A DNA stretch of 64,000 nt from Bradyrhizobium sp. 138 (GTDB lineage Bacteria > Pseudomonadota > Alphaproteobacteria > Rhizobiales > Xanthobacteraceae). Positions 34,063 through 42,329 of this stretch are shown piece by piece. The position numbers and the translations under genes are program-made. Each line of letters opens with the position of its first letter. The first letter of the stretch is position 1. The stretch spans positions 88,714-152,713 of the forward strand of contig NZ_JADPKT010000081.1 of NCBI RefSeq assembly GCF_023074075.1, given 5' to 3'. The notes under the pieces are model-generated. The model was not told where the DNA came from and ran no database searches. It saw only the letters and a list, made by a program, of their open reading frames with translations.

Positions 34063-35487
34063 TTATGCCTCCGGCACGATCTTGCCGGGGTTGAAGATGT
34101 TGAGCGGGTCGAGCGCCTTTTTCAGCGCCCGCATCGCGTCCAGCGCTTCGGGGCCCAGTTCCGCCTTGAGATATTTCTGCTTGCCCTGGCCGATGCCATG
34201 CTCGCCGGTGCAGGTGCCGTCCATCGCCTGCGCGCGCTCGACCAGGCGATGCATGAACTCCTCGCCGCGCGCCATCTCGCCCGCGTCATTGGTGTCGCAG
34301 ACCAGCGAGCAATGGAAATTGCCGTCGCCGACATGGCCGACGATCGGCGACAGCAGATTGAGACGCTTGAGATCCTCCTCGGTCTCGCTGACGCAATCGG
34401 CGAGCCGCGAGATCGGCACGCAGACGTCGGTCGCGACCACGCCGATGCTGTCACCGGGACGCAGCGCCTTCACTGACCAATAGGCATCGTGCCGCGCCTG
34501 CCACAGTTTGGTGCGGTCCTCCGGCCTGGTGGTCCAGGAGAAATCACCGCCACCGCACTCCTTCGCAATCTCGCCAAAGGCCTTGGACTGCTCGGCGACC
34601 TCGACCTCGCTGCCGTGGAATTCCATCAGCAGCAGCGGCGTCTCCGGCAAGGTCAGCTTCGAATAGGCGTTGCAGGCCTGCACCTGCGCAGCGTTGAGCA
34701 GCTCGATGCGCGCCACGGGAATGCCGGTCTGGATCGCCAGGATGACGGCCTGACAAGCGCCGTGCACGGTCTCGAACGACACCGCGCCGGCCGCGATGGT
34801 CTCGGGAATGCCGCGGAGGCGAATGGTCAATTCCGAGATGATGCCCAGCGTGCCTTCGGCGCCGACGAACAGATGCGTCAGGTCATAGCCCGCGGATGAC
34901 TTCTTCGCACGCGTGCCTGTGGTGATGATCTCGCCGTCGCCACGCACCACCTTCAGCGCCAGCACGCTCTCGCGGATGGTGCCGTAACGTACCGCGTTGG
35001 TGCCGGAGGCGCGGGTCGAGGCCATGCCGCCGAGCGAGGCATCCGCACCGGGATCGATCGGAAAGAACAGGCCCTGGTCGCGCAGGTGCTCATTCAGCGC
35101 CTTGCGGGTGACGCCGGGCTGGATCACGCAGTCGAGGTCCTCGGCATGCACCGCCAGCACCTTGTTCATGTCGCGCAAATCGATCGAGATGCCTCCGGCG
35201 GGTGCGTTGATTTGGCCCTCGAGCGAGGTACCGGTGCCGAAGGGAATGACGGGGACGCGATTTTTGGCGCAGATCCGCACCACGTCCTGGATGTCGGCGG
35301 TCTCCTGCGCCATCACCACGCCATCCGGCGGCTGGTTGGGGAGCCAGGTGGTGGTATGGCCGTGCTGCTCGCGGACGGCCTGCGAGGTGATCAGGCGGTT
35401 GCCGAAGCGTGCGGCAAGCTGCTCCAGCGCGCTCGCAAGGGCTTTCGGCTCCGGCCGCGGCGGATTATTGGTGATGGTCGTACCCAC
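34063..35487 (-). CDS. FAD-linked oxidase (D-lactate/glycolate dehydrogenase-like)
   Basis: A 474-residue enzyme of the GlcD/D-lactate dehydrogenase group. The FAD-binding PCMH domain covers about 50-230, with VPVIPFGTGTSLEGQ, PGADASLGGMASTRASGTNA and AGYDLTHLFVGAEGTLGII. The C-terminal FAD-oxidase domain has the metal-ligand motif VGHVGDGNFHCSL and GTCTGEHGIGQGK. It oxidises a D-2-hydroxyacid and passes electrons to an acceptor such as a cytochrome. GTG 35487 is the start, after GGGAGGAATTCC. It is a single-gene unit, divergent from a thioesterase gene (83-bp gap). Confidence 0.93.
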   Translation of the reverse strand: MGTTITNNPPRPEPKALASALEQLAARFGNRLITSQAVREQHGHTTTWLPNQPPDGVVMAQETADIQDVVRICAKNRVPVIPFGTGTSLEGQINAPAGGISIDLRDMNKVLAVHAEDLDCVIQPGVTRKALNEHLRDQGLFFPIDPGADASLGGMASTRASGTNAVRYGTIRESVLALKVVRGDGEIITTGTRAKKSSAGYDLTHLFVGAEGTLGIISELTIRLRGIPETIAAGAVSFETVHGACQAVILAIQTGIPVARIELLNAAQVQACNAYSKLTLPETPLLLMEFHGSEVEVAEQSKAFGEIAKECGGGDFSWTTRPEDRTKLWQARHDAYWSVKALRPGDSIGVVATDVCVPISRLADCVSETEEDLKRLNLLSPIVGHVGDGNFHCSLVCDTNDAGEMARGEEFMHRLVERAQAMDGTCTGEHGIGQGKQKYLKAELGPEALDAMRALKKALDPLNIFNPGKIVPEA

Positions 35488-35570
35488 GGAATTCCTCCCG
35501 ACAGAAGAACCGTGGCAAAGGACATAAAACCGGTCAAGTCAAGCGACCGGACGCATTCTAGGGAGAACAT

Positions 35571-36074
35571 ATGCCGGAGACTGCCGCCTCACCGCCCCAA
35601 GCGGAGCCGTTTCGCGCCTCGATCATGCAGATCGAGCCGCAATGGATCGACTACAACGGCCACCTCAACATGGCCTATTACAACGTGATGTTCGACCGCG
35701 CGATCGACCAGCTCTGGCTCGAGCTCGGGATGGGGCCGGCCTACATGACGGAGCGAGGCGGCTCGAGCTTCACCGCCGAATGCCACGTGCGCTATTTGCG
35801 CGAGATCCATCTCGGCGATCCCGTGCAGATCTTGGTCTGGCTGCTGGAGGCCGACGACAAGCGGCTGCACACCTTCGAGGAGATGCGACACGCGAGCGAA
35901 GGTTGGCTGTCGGCGACGTCCGAGAACATGTCGCTGCACATGGACATGACAACGCGGCGCGTCGCGCCGCTTCCGCCCGATATCCGTGAGCGTGTCGCTG
36001 CGGTCACAAAGGCCCACAGCGCCGTACCGCGGCCCGAGGGCATCGGCCGAAACGTGGCGATGCCCTCTCGGTAA
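35571..36074 (+). CDS. Hotdog-fold thioesterase (4HBT family)
   Basis: A 167-residue single hotdog domain with WIDYNGHLNMAYYNVMFDRA, where the Asp in the DYNGHLN loop occupies the catalytic position of the 4-hydroxybenzoyl-CoA thioesterase family. FTAECHVRYLREIHLGDPVQ and TSENMSLHMDMTTRR follow. It should hydrolyse an acyl- or aroyl-CoA in the cytoplasm; the substrate is not readable. The gene is divergent from the D-lactate-type oxidase and convergent with the DUF1328 gene (only three bases apart). Confidence 0.87.
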   Translation: MPETAASPPQAEPFRASIMQIEPQWIDYNGHLNMAYYNVMFDRAIDQLWLELGMGPAYMTERGGSSFTAECHVRYLREIHLGDPVQILVWLLEADDKRLHTFEEMRHASEGWLSATSENMSLHMDMTTRRVAPLPPDIRERVAAVTKAHSAVPRPEGIGRNVAMPSR

Positions 36075-36077
36075 GCG

Positions 36078-36251
36078 CTATATCCTGTTGCGGCCCCGCG
36101 CGAAGCCGACCACGGCCGAGACCAGGAACAGAACGACCGCGATGAAGAAGATGATCTTGGCGATCTCGATCGAAGCGCCGGCAATGCCGCCAAAGCCCAG
36201 GATGCCTGCGATCAGTGCGATAACCAGAAACGTCACAACCCAGCCAAGCAT
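36078..36251 (-). CDS. DUF1328 (UPF0391) membrane peptide
   Basis: A 57-residue protein starting MLGWVVTFLVIALIAGILGF with the family phrase GGIAGASIEIAKIIFFIAVV. It has two hydrophobic segments and ends GFARGRNRI. It belongs to the DUF1328/UPF0391 family of small inner-membrane proteins, which are often induced by stress; no molecular function is known. GAGGG precedes the ATG. It is the short real product inside a longer non-coding frame that opens upstream. Confidence 0.87.
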   Translation of the reverse strand: MLGWVVTFLVIALIAGILGFGGIAGASIEIAKIIFFIAVVLFLVSAVVGFARGRNRI

Positions 36252-36488
36252 GGTCAAACCCTCGTCTTGATGTCTGTCTGCATCTGGCGCGGCTGGCCGC
36301 GCCACCTGCCAGACAATCTCGACGCCGGAACGATGGTTCCGGCCGGCACAGGGGCGAAATTCGCAGGGCCCGCAGGAACAAATTGACGGGCCGCGCACGT
36401 GGAAAACCTCGTCCCGCCGCCCCATATAGGCACCAATCCCTGTTAATAAGGCTCCCTTCCGCCACCCCGCGGTGCCATCGTGGGGCCG

Positions 36489-39083
36489 ATGATTCGCATG
36501 ACCGAGCCGAGCAAGATCACAACCGTCCCCGACCACCAGCCCGCCGCCGGCGGCATCGCCGCGCGTGCGCGCGCCTCCGTGGGCCCGAAATACCTTTCCG
36601 GCCTCAATCCGGAGCAGCGCGAGGCGGTGGAGACGCTCGACGGCCCGGTCCTGGTGCTGGCCGGCGCCGGCACCGGCAAGACGCGCGTGCTGACGACGCG
36701 GATCGCCCACATCCTGAGCCAGGGCCGCGCCCGTCCCGCCGAGATCCTGTCGGTGACCTTCACCAACAAGGCCGCGCGCGAGATGAAGCACCGGCTCGGC
36801 CAGATGCTCGGCCACGCCGTCGAAGGCATGCCCTGGCTCGGCACCTTCCACTCCATCGGCGGCCGCATCCTGCGCGTCCACGCCGAGCTGGCGCAGCTCA
36901 AGTCGAACTTCACCGTGCTCGACGTCGACGACCAGGTGCGGCTACTGAAGCAGTTGCTGCAGGCCGAGAACATCGACGACAAGCGCTGGCCTGCGCGCAT
37001 GCTCGCCGGCCTGATCGACGGCTGGAAGAACCGCGGTCTGATGCCTTCGCAGGTGCCCTCGGGCGAGGCCGCCACCTTCGCCAACGGCAAGGGCGGTAAG
37101 CTCTATGCGAGCTATCAGGAGCGGCTGAAGATTTTGAACGCCGCCGATTTCGGCGATCTGCTGCTGGAGAACATCCGCATCTTCCGCGAGCACCCGGATA
37201 TCCTGCGGCAGTACCAGCAGCGCTTCAAGTTCATCCTGGTCGACGAATATCAGGACACCAACGTCGCGCAATATCTGTGGCTGCGGCTGCTGTCGCAGGC
37301 GCCATCGAAGCCAACCACACCCACCGTCATTCCGGGGCGGCCCGAAGAGCCGAACCCGGAATCCAGCAGTGAGTCCGACGATCGAGATTCCGGGTCTGCG
37401 CCTTCGGCGCATCCCGGAATGACGGAGCGCGCGGCAATTGCGGCTCCTGCAGCCCCCACCAAAAACATCTGCTGCGTCGGCGACGACGACCAGTCGATCT
37501 ATGGCTGGCGCGGCGCCGAGGTCGACAACATCCTGCGCTTCGAGCACGATTTCCCCGGCGCCAAGGTCATTCGCCTCGAGCGCAATTACCGCTCGACCGG
37601 CCACATCCTCGCCGCCGCCTCGCATTTGATCGCTCACAATGAAGGCCGGCTCGGCAAGACGCTGCGCACCGAGGACCAGGACGGCGAGAAGGTCACGGTC
37701 ACCGGCTCGTGGGATTCGGAAGAGGAAGCCCGCGGCATCGGCGAGGAGATCGAGCAGATCCAGCGCCGCGGCGAGAAGCTGAACGAGATCGCGATCCTGG
37801 TGCGCGCCTCCTACCAGATGCGCGAGTTCGAAGACCGCTTCGTCACGCTCGGCCTGCCCTATCGCGTCATCGGCGGCCCGCGCTTCTATGAGCGCGCCGA
37901 AATCCGCGACGCGCTGGCGTATTTGCGCGTCATCAACTCCCCGGCCGACGATCTCGCCTTCGAGCGCATCGTCAACGTGCCCAAGCGGGGCCTCGGCGAT
38001 GCCACCGTGCAGATGTTGCACGACCACGCCCGCAAGCGCCGCATTCCCCTGTTCGAAGCCGCCCGCGCGGTGGTCGAGACCGACGAGCTGAAGCCGAAGG
38101 CGCGCGGCTCCCTTCGCGACGTCGTCGCCCAGTTCGACCGCTGGCGCGCCCAGCGCGAGGTCACCGCCCACACCGATCTCGCCCAGATCGTGCTCGACGA
38201 GAGCGGCTATACCGAGATGTGGCAGAAGGACCGTTCGGCGGACGCCGCAGGCCGGCTGGAGAACCTCAAAGAGCTGGTGCGCTCGATGGAGGAGTTCGAG
38301 AACCTGCAAGGGTTCCTCGAACACATCTCGCTGGTGATGGACCGCGACGGTGGCGCCGAGGACGACGCGGTGTCGCTGATGACGCTGCATTCGGCCAAGG
38401 GGCTGGAATTCGACAATGTGTTCCTGCCCGGCTGGGAGGAAGGCCTGTTCCCGAGCCAGCGCACGCTGGACGAACAGGGCCGCGCCGGCCTCGAAGAGGA
38501 GCGCCGGCTCGGCCATGTCGGCCTGACCCGCGCCCGCCGCCGCGCCATGATCTATTTCGCGACCAACCGGCGTATCCACGGCACCTGGTCGACCACGATC
38601 CCATCGCGCTTCCTCGACGAATTGCCGGCGGCCAATGTCGAGATCACGGAATCCAAGGGCGGCTCGGCCTGGGGCGGCACCGGCGGCTACGGCGCCTCGC
38701 GCTTCGACGACATGGAAGCGTTCGGCTCCACCTATTCGACCCCGGGCTGGCAGCGCGCCCAGGCCAACCGCAACCGCAGCGGTGGCCGCAATGGCGGCGG
38801 CCGAAGCGGCGGCTTCGAGGAAGAGGCCGCAACGTTCTCCTCCTCATCATCGGGCCCCGATTTCGGCAGCTTCTCCTCGCGCCGTCGCGGTCCCCTAACG
38901 ATCGAGGGCGAGCTGGTCGCCAAATCGACCGGCACCACCTCGGAGTTCTCGCTGTCCGACCGCGTCTTCCACCAGAAATTCGGCTACGGCCGCGTCACCA
39001 AGATCGACGGCAACAAGCTCACCATCGCCTTCGACAAGGCCGGCGAGAAGAAGGTCGTGGACAGCTTCGTGCAGCGGGCGTGA
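36489..39083 (+). CDS. UvrD/PcrA-type ATP-dependent DNA helicase with an in-frame repeat insertion
   Basis: About 864 residues, an SF1A 3'-5' helicase for repair and replication restart. Motifs are in order: Q region LSGLNPEQREAVE, Walker A LAGAGTGKTRV, Ia TFTNKAA, II LVDEYQDTN, III DDDQSIYGWRG, IV RLERNYRSTG, V VSLMTLHSAKGLEFDNVFL and VI VGLTRARRR. The C-terminus ends in the FGYGRVTKIDGNKLTIAFDKAGEKKV module. Between motifs II and III, where relatives go from the YLWLRLL helix directly to KNICCVGDDD, about 50 extra low-complexity residues appear. Residues 279-312 are encoded by a palindromic repeat (37324-37425). ATG 36489 is taken as start; 36480 (GTG) and 36498 are also possible. Confidence 0.95.
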   Translation: MIRMTEPSKITTVPDHQPAAGGIAARARASVGPKYLSGLNPEQREAVETLDGPVLVLAGAGTGKTRVLTTRIAHILSQGRARPAEILSVTFTNKAAREMKHRLGQMLGHAVEGMPWLGTFHSIGGRILRVHAELAQLKSNFTVLDVDDQVRLLKQLLQAENIDDKRWPARMLAGLIDGWKNRGLMPSQVPSGEAATFANGKGGKLYASYQERLKILNAADFGDLLLENIRIFREHPDILRQYQQRFKFILVDEYQDTNVAQYLWLRLLSQAPSKPTTPTVIPGRPEEPNPESSSESDDRDSGSAPSAHPGMTERAAIAAPAAPTKNICCVGDDDQSIYGWRGAEVDNILRFEHDFPGAKVIRLERNYRSTGHILAAASHLIAHNEGRLGKTLRTEDQDGEKVTVTGSWDSEEEARGIGEEIEQIQRRGEKLNEIAILVRASYQMREFEDRFVTLGLPYRVIGGPRFYERAEIRDALAYLRVINSPADDLAFERIVNVPKRGLGDATVQMLHDHARKRRIPLFEAARAVVETDELKPKARGSLRDVVAQFDRWRAQREVTAHTDLAQIVLDESGYTEMWQKDRSADAAGRLENLKELVRSMEEFENLQGFLEHISLVMDRDGGAEDDAVSLMTLHSAKGLEFDNVFLPGWEEGLFPSQRTLDEQGRAGLEEERRLGHVGLTRARRRAMIYFATNRRIHGTWSTTIPSRFLDELPAANVEITESKGGSAWGGTGGYGASRFDDMEAFGSTYSTPGWQRAQANRNRSGGRNGGGRSGGFEEEAATFSSSSSGPDFGSFSSRRRGPLTIEGELVAKSTGTTSEFSLSDRVFHQKFGYGRVTKIDGNKLTIAFDKAGEKKVVDSFVQRA
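37324..37425. repeat. Palindromic repeat inside the helicase gene (in frame, 102 bp)
   Basis: Outer arms CCGTCATTCCGGG (37324-37336) and CCCGGAATGACGG (37413-37425) are perfect reverse complements. Inner arms ACCCGGAATC (37354-37363) and GATTCCGGGT (37386-37395) also match, and a TGCGCC-TTC-GGCGCA hairpin lies at 37397-37411. The right end is identical over 13 bases to the intergenic copy at 56754-56766. The length is divisible by three and has no stop in the helicase frame. Confidence 0.9.
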
Positions 39084-39093
39084 GGCCCGCGAT

Positions 39094-39381
39094 ATGGCTC
39101 AGTACGTTGCCATCATCGAGGACACCGATCCGGACGCCGTCAGCGTCTGGTTTCCCGACCTGCCCGGCTGCATTTCCGGTGGCGATGACGTCGACGAGGC
39201 CCTGGAGAATGCGCCTGAGGCGCTCGCGTTCTATGCGCAGGAGCTGACCGCGGACGGCCGTCAGCTCCCCTCGCCGCGGACGCTGGACCAGCTCAAGGCC
39301 GATCCCGAGTTTGCCGACGATGTGGGGAAACACACGGTCGTCCTGATCGACTGGCCGCCCCTTTCCGATGGCACCGAGTGA
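39094..39381 (+). CDS. HicB family protein (antitoxin-like, no HicA partner)
   Basis: A 95-residue protein with the HicB N-terminal domain: YVAIIEDTDPDAVSVWFPDL, then PGCISGGDDVDEALENAPEAL, and a C-terminal part LDQLKADPEFADD. HicB normally neutralises a small HicA mRNA interferase encoded next to it. No HicA-like frame is adjacent on either strand, so this is a solitary HicB. It starts 10 bases after the helicase stop with GAGG before the ATG, and may be cotranscribed with it. A regulatory role without toxin is possible. Confidence 0.8.
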   Translation: MAQYVAIIEDTDPDAVSVWFPDLPGCISGGDDVDEALENAPEALAFYAQELTADGRQLPSPRTLDQLKADPEFADDVGKHTVVLIDWPPLSDGTE

Positions 39382-39461
39382 GGACTGTTCGCCGCACTGG
39401 CCGAACCTTTGACAGTTCTCGCCCGAACAGCCCTTGACCACCGCGAACTTCCCCGTATCAG

Positions 39462-39887
39462 ATGCAACCCATGGTCCGGGGCTCCGTCACATTGATCGTG
39501 CTTGCATTGGGGATGCCGTCGCTCAGCGCGGCGGAGACCATGAGCTTTGGCGATTCGATCGGGAAGCTGGCGGCGAGCTGCGGTGCGGAAATCGTCGCCA
39601 ATTGCCGCGGCGTCAACCCGGACTCGACCCGCCTGAAAGAGTGCCTGTCGCGCAACCGCGACGTGCTGTCCCCGCAGTGCCAGAGCGACTATCTCGGCGT
39701 GTTCGACGCCATCCAGAAGCGCGTCGCCGCGCGCGTCACGGTGGCGAACGCCTGCCAGCGTGAGATCGTCAAGGTCTGCGGCGGCTCGACCAAGGAGACC
39801 AGCAAGTCGGTCCCCTGCCTGGTCTCGACGCCCAAGGGCATCAGCAACAACTGCCTCAAGGCCGTCGACGACGCGGGGTATCGTTGA
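39462..39887 (+). CDS. Secreted Cys-rich repeat hypothetical protein
   Basis: A 141-residue protein with a signal peptide (about 1-24). The mature part holds eight cysteines in a regular spacing (AASCGAEIVANCRGV, RLKECLSRNRDVLSPQC, NACQREIVKVCGG, VPCLVST and NNCLKAV). This resembles the Cys-rich repeats of the GLG1-like families, so disulphides in the periplasm are likely. Its stop overlaps the next ATG by one base (TGATG), so it is coupled to the OmpA-like gene and the two proteins probably act together at the envelope. The function is not known. Confidence 0.8.
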   Translation: MQPMVRGSVTLIVLALGMPSLSAAETMSFGDSIGKLAASCGAEIVANCRGVNPDSTRLKECLSRNRDVLSPQCQSDYLGVFDAIQKRVAARVTVANACQREIVKVCGGSTKETSKSVPCLVSTPKGISNNCLKAVDDAGYR

Positions 39888-40552
39888 TGCGCGCGAAGGG
39901 GCTCTCCACTGCCGGACTAGGCATCGCGCTGGGCTTCGCCCTGCTCGCGGGCGCTGCACGCGCGCAGACGGCGGCGCCGACCCGCGACGACATCGTCGGC
40001 AAGCTCAACCATTTCGAGGAAGCCGCCGAGGTCGATCTTCCCGCGTTGAAGCATCAGGTGATGGAGCGCGCCAAGACCAGGATCAAGAACGATCCGGGTC
40101 CGGTGAACCGGCCGCTGATCGCGCCTGACCTCGCCAAGCTGCCCGCCTTCAACGCGCAGATCCAGTTCGATGCCGACACGCCGATCATCCAGCCGGCCTC
40201 CTACCAGACCGTCGGCCGCATCGCGGACGCGCTGGTCCATTCCTCGCTGCTGCCCTACACGTTCCTGATCGTCGGCCATGTCGAATCCAATTCGAAGACG
40301 CGCGAGGCCAATGCGATCCTGAGCCAGCGCCGCGCGGACGCGATCCGCGACGTGCTGGTGAACACGTTCAAGATCTCGACCAAGCGGCTGCATCCGATCG
40401 GCCTCGGCGAGGAGCAGTTTCTCGACCGGGCCAGGCCGACCTCGGCCGCCAACGGCCAGTTGCAAATCCTGACCTATGCCAAGCTGCCTGAAGAGGCGCA
40501 TCCGGCTGCGGCGCCTGCGCCTGCGGCGAAAAAGCCCGCCAAGAAACGCTGA
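39887..40552 (+). CDS. OmpA-like C-terminal domain protein
   Basis: From ATG 39887 the product is 221 residues with a signal peptide (about 1-27) and an OmpA/MotB-type domain. FNAQIQFDADTPIIQPASYQ begins the domain, then FLIVGHVESNSKTREANAIL and SQRRADAIRDVLVNTF, and the end LHPIGLGEEQFLD. These domains bind peptidoglycan. The tail is Ala/Pro/Lys-rich (AAKKPAKKR). It has no beta-barrel, so it is a periplasmic or lipid-free anchored protein. It follows the Cys-rich gene with a one-base overlap. Confidence 0.85.
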   Translation: MRAKGLSTAGLGIALGFALLAGAARAQTAAPTRDDIVGKLNHFEEAAEVDLPALKHQVMERAKTRIKNDPGPVNRPLIAPDLAKLPAFNAQIQFDADTPIIQPASYQTVGRIADALVHSSLLPYTFLIVGHVESNSKTREANAILSQRRADAIRDVLVNTFKISTKRLHPIGLGEEQFLDRARPTSAANGQLQILTYAKLPEEAHPAAAPAPAAKKPAKKR

Positions 40553-40723
40553 GCGAACGCGGCCTCGCGGCTGACGGAACCCCTTGAAGTCCTGATCGTT
40601 TTGTAGCCTGTCCGGGGCGCACCAATGCGGTTTTGCGCGACAAAAGCGCCGGTTTGTGCACCGCCCGGTCCAGTGCTATAGCCTCAGTTCGCCCTTCCTG
40701 ACCCCGTGCCGCATGAGACCGAA

Positions 40724-41242
40724 ATGGGTGGCTATTTTCAGCGCCAACTTGCCGTTTATGTCGAGTACCATCGCGACCCCCGGAACACGGCGATGCATGT
40801 GGTCGGTATCCTTCTGTTGTTCACCGGCGCCGTGCTGCCGCTGACGCTGGTCAGGCTTCCGCTATTCGGTTTCGATGTCAGCCTGGCGGTGATCCTGGCC
40901 TTGCCGGTTCTGATCTATTGGCTGCTGCTCGACGTGGCGCTCGGGACCGGCATTCTGGCCGTCTCGATCGTGCTGTTTTCGGTTGCGGCGAGCATTGCGG
41001 CGCAAGTCAGCATCGCGACGATGTGGGCGATTTTCGCCGCGCTGGTGGCGCTCGGCCTCGCCGCGCAGGCCATCGGCCACAAGGTTTTTGAGGGCCGCGA
41101 AGCCTCGTTGTTCACTTTTCCTTCGCATCTTTTGCTTGGACCGATGTTCGTGATGGCAAAATTATTCATTGCATTGGGCTTCCGTCGCGACCTTGCCGCG
41201 ATTCTGGCGCCTCTTCCGACCAATTCCCTTTCAACCCGATAG
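40724..41242 (+). CDS. Mpo1-like (DUF962) membrane protein
   Basis: About 172 residues from ATG 40724 (MGGYFQRQLAVYVEYHRDPR). The N-terminal phrase YVEYHRDPRNTAMHVVGI contains the conserved His residues of the Mpo1-like family. Several membrane helices follow, then LAAQAIGHKVFEGRE and FTFPSHLLLGPMFVMAKL with the second His cluster. The yeast relative is an iron-dependent dioxygenase that shortens 2-hydroxy fatty acids; the bacterial role is unknown. An earlier GTG at 40706 is a weaker start. The gene precedes the epimerase and methyltransferase genes on the same strand. Confidence 0.85.
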   Translation: MGGYFQRQLAVYVEYHRDPRNTAMHVVGILLLFTGAVLPLTLVRLPLFGFDVSLAVILALPVLIYWLLLDVALGTGILAVSIVLFSVAASIAAQVSIATMWAIFAALVALGLAAQAIGHKVFEGREASLFTFPSHLLLGPMFVMAKLFIALGFRRDLAAILAPLPTNSLSTR

Positions 41243-41270
41243 CTCTAGAAGCGAAACAGCAACCTTCTGC

Positions 41271-42302
41271 ATGGCTCTCGTCCTGGTTACCGGTGGCAGT
41301 GGCTTCATCGGACATCATCTCGTAGAAGCGCTCCGCGCCCGTGGGCAGCGGGTGCGTGTTCTCGACGTCCGTGCGCCGGCTGCGGCGAACACGGACGTTG
41401 AACATGTCCACGGCTCGGTGCTGGATGGCGCCGCGGTCGATGCTGCGATCGCCGGAGTCGATCAGGTCTATCACCTCGCTGGCCTGCCCGGCATGTGGGT
41501 CGCCAACAAGCAAGATTTTCACGAGGTCAATTGCCGAGGCACCGAGATCGTGCTCGCGGCCGCAATGAAGCGCGGTGTGTCGCGCTTTTTGCACTGCTCG
41601 ACGGAATCGATCCTGTTCCCCTATTCCGATCTCAAAGGCGTTCCCGCCGAAGAGGCGCTGCAGCCGGCCGATGCGATGCCGGGCGCCTATACGCGGTCGA
41701 AGTCGCTCGCCGAGCATCATGCCGCCAAGGCAGCGGCCAACGGCTTTCCGCTCGTGATCGGCACGCCGACCATGCCGATCGGTGCCGCCGACCACAATCT
41801 GACGCCGCCGACCGCGATGCTCTGGTACTTCCTCCAGAAGAAAGTGCAGCCGCATCTCAACTTCCTGGTCAACCTCGTCGATGTGCGCGACGTGGCTATG
41901 GGCCTGGTGCTGACCATGGAGCGCGGCCGCCTCGGCCAGCGCTACATCCTCGGCGGCGATTGCGTTCCGCTCGGCAACATCCTGCGGATGATGTCGGCGA
42001 TGAGCGGCCGCAGGCAATATCCGGTCGTTGTCCCCGGCAGGATCGCCGAGCTCTCCGCGATCATGCTCGAATACATCTCCGATCATGTCACGCGCCGGCC
42101 GCCCAACGGCACCGCCGAGGGCGTGCGCATCGCGCTCGCCGCCAGCGACCTCTCGATCGGCAAGGCGCGCACCGAGCTCGGCTATTCGCCGCGCCCGATC
42201 GAGCCTGTCTTGCGCGAAACCATCACCCATCTGCTCGCCCGCAACGGTCAGCAAGCCTCCGGTGCCATCAAGCATCACGCGCTCACCTCGCGCGCGAGCT
42301 GA
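41271..42302 (+). CDS. NAD-dependent epimerase/dehydratase (extended SDR)
   Basis: A 343-residue extended short-chain dehydrogenase. TGGSGFIGHHLVEAL is the nucleotide-binding motif at the N-terminus, VYHLAGLPGMWVANK follows, and YTRSKSLAEHHAAKAA holds the catalytic Tyr-x-x-x-Lys. It resembles dihydroflavonol-reductase or 3-beta-hydroxysteroid-dehydrogenase-like members, which act on sugar nucleotides or on sterol- and terpene-like substrates; the true substrate is unknown. ATG 41271 is chosen because the family starts directly with the Rossmann strand (MALVLVTGG). It lies 28 bp before the methyltransferase gene, so they form an operon. Confidence 0.87.
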   Translation: MALVLVTGGSGFIGHHLVEALRARGQRVRVLDVRAPAAANTDVEHVHGSVLDGAAVDAAIAGVDQVYHLAGLPGMWVANKQDFHEVNCRGTEIVLAAAMKRGVSRFLHCSTESILFPYSDLKGVPAEEALQPADAMPGAYTRSKSLAEHHAAKAAANGFPLVIGTPTMPIGAADHNLTPPTAMLWYFLQKKVQPHLNFLVNLVDVRDVAMGLVLTMERGRLGQRYILGGDCVPLGNILRMMSAMSGRRQYPVVVPGRIAELSAIMLEYISDHVTRRPPNGTAEGVRIALAASDLSIGKARTELGYSPRPIEPVLRETITHLLARNGQQASGAIKHHALTSRAS

Positions 42303-42329
42303 AGCCGCCGCCCAACGCAAAGAACCTTC

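Noticed and set aside
36078..36881. Extended 267-codon frame before the DUF1328 peptide
   Set aside because: The extra N-terminal part overlaps the helicase start antisense; the family starts at MLGWVV.
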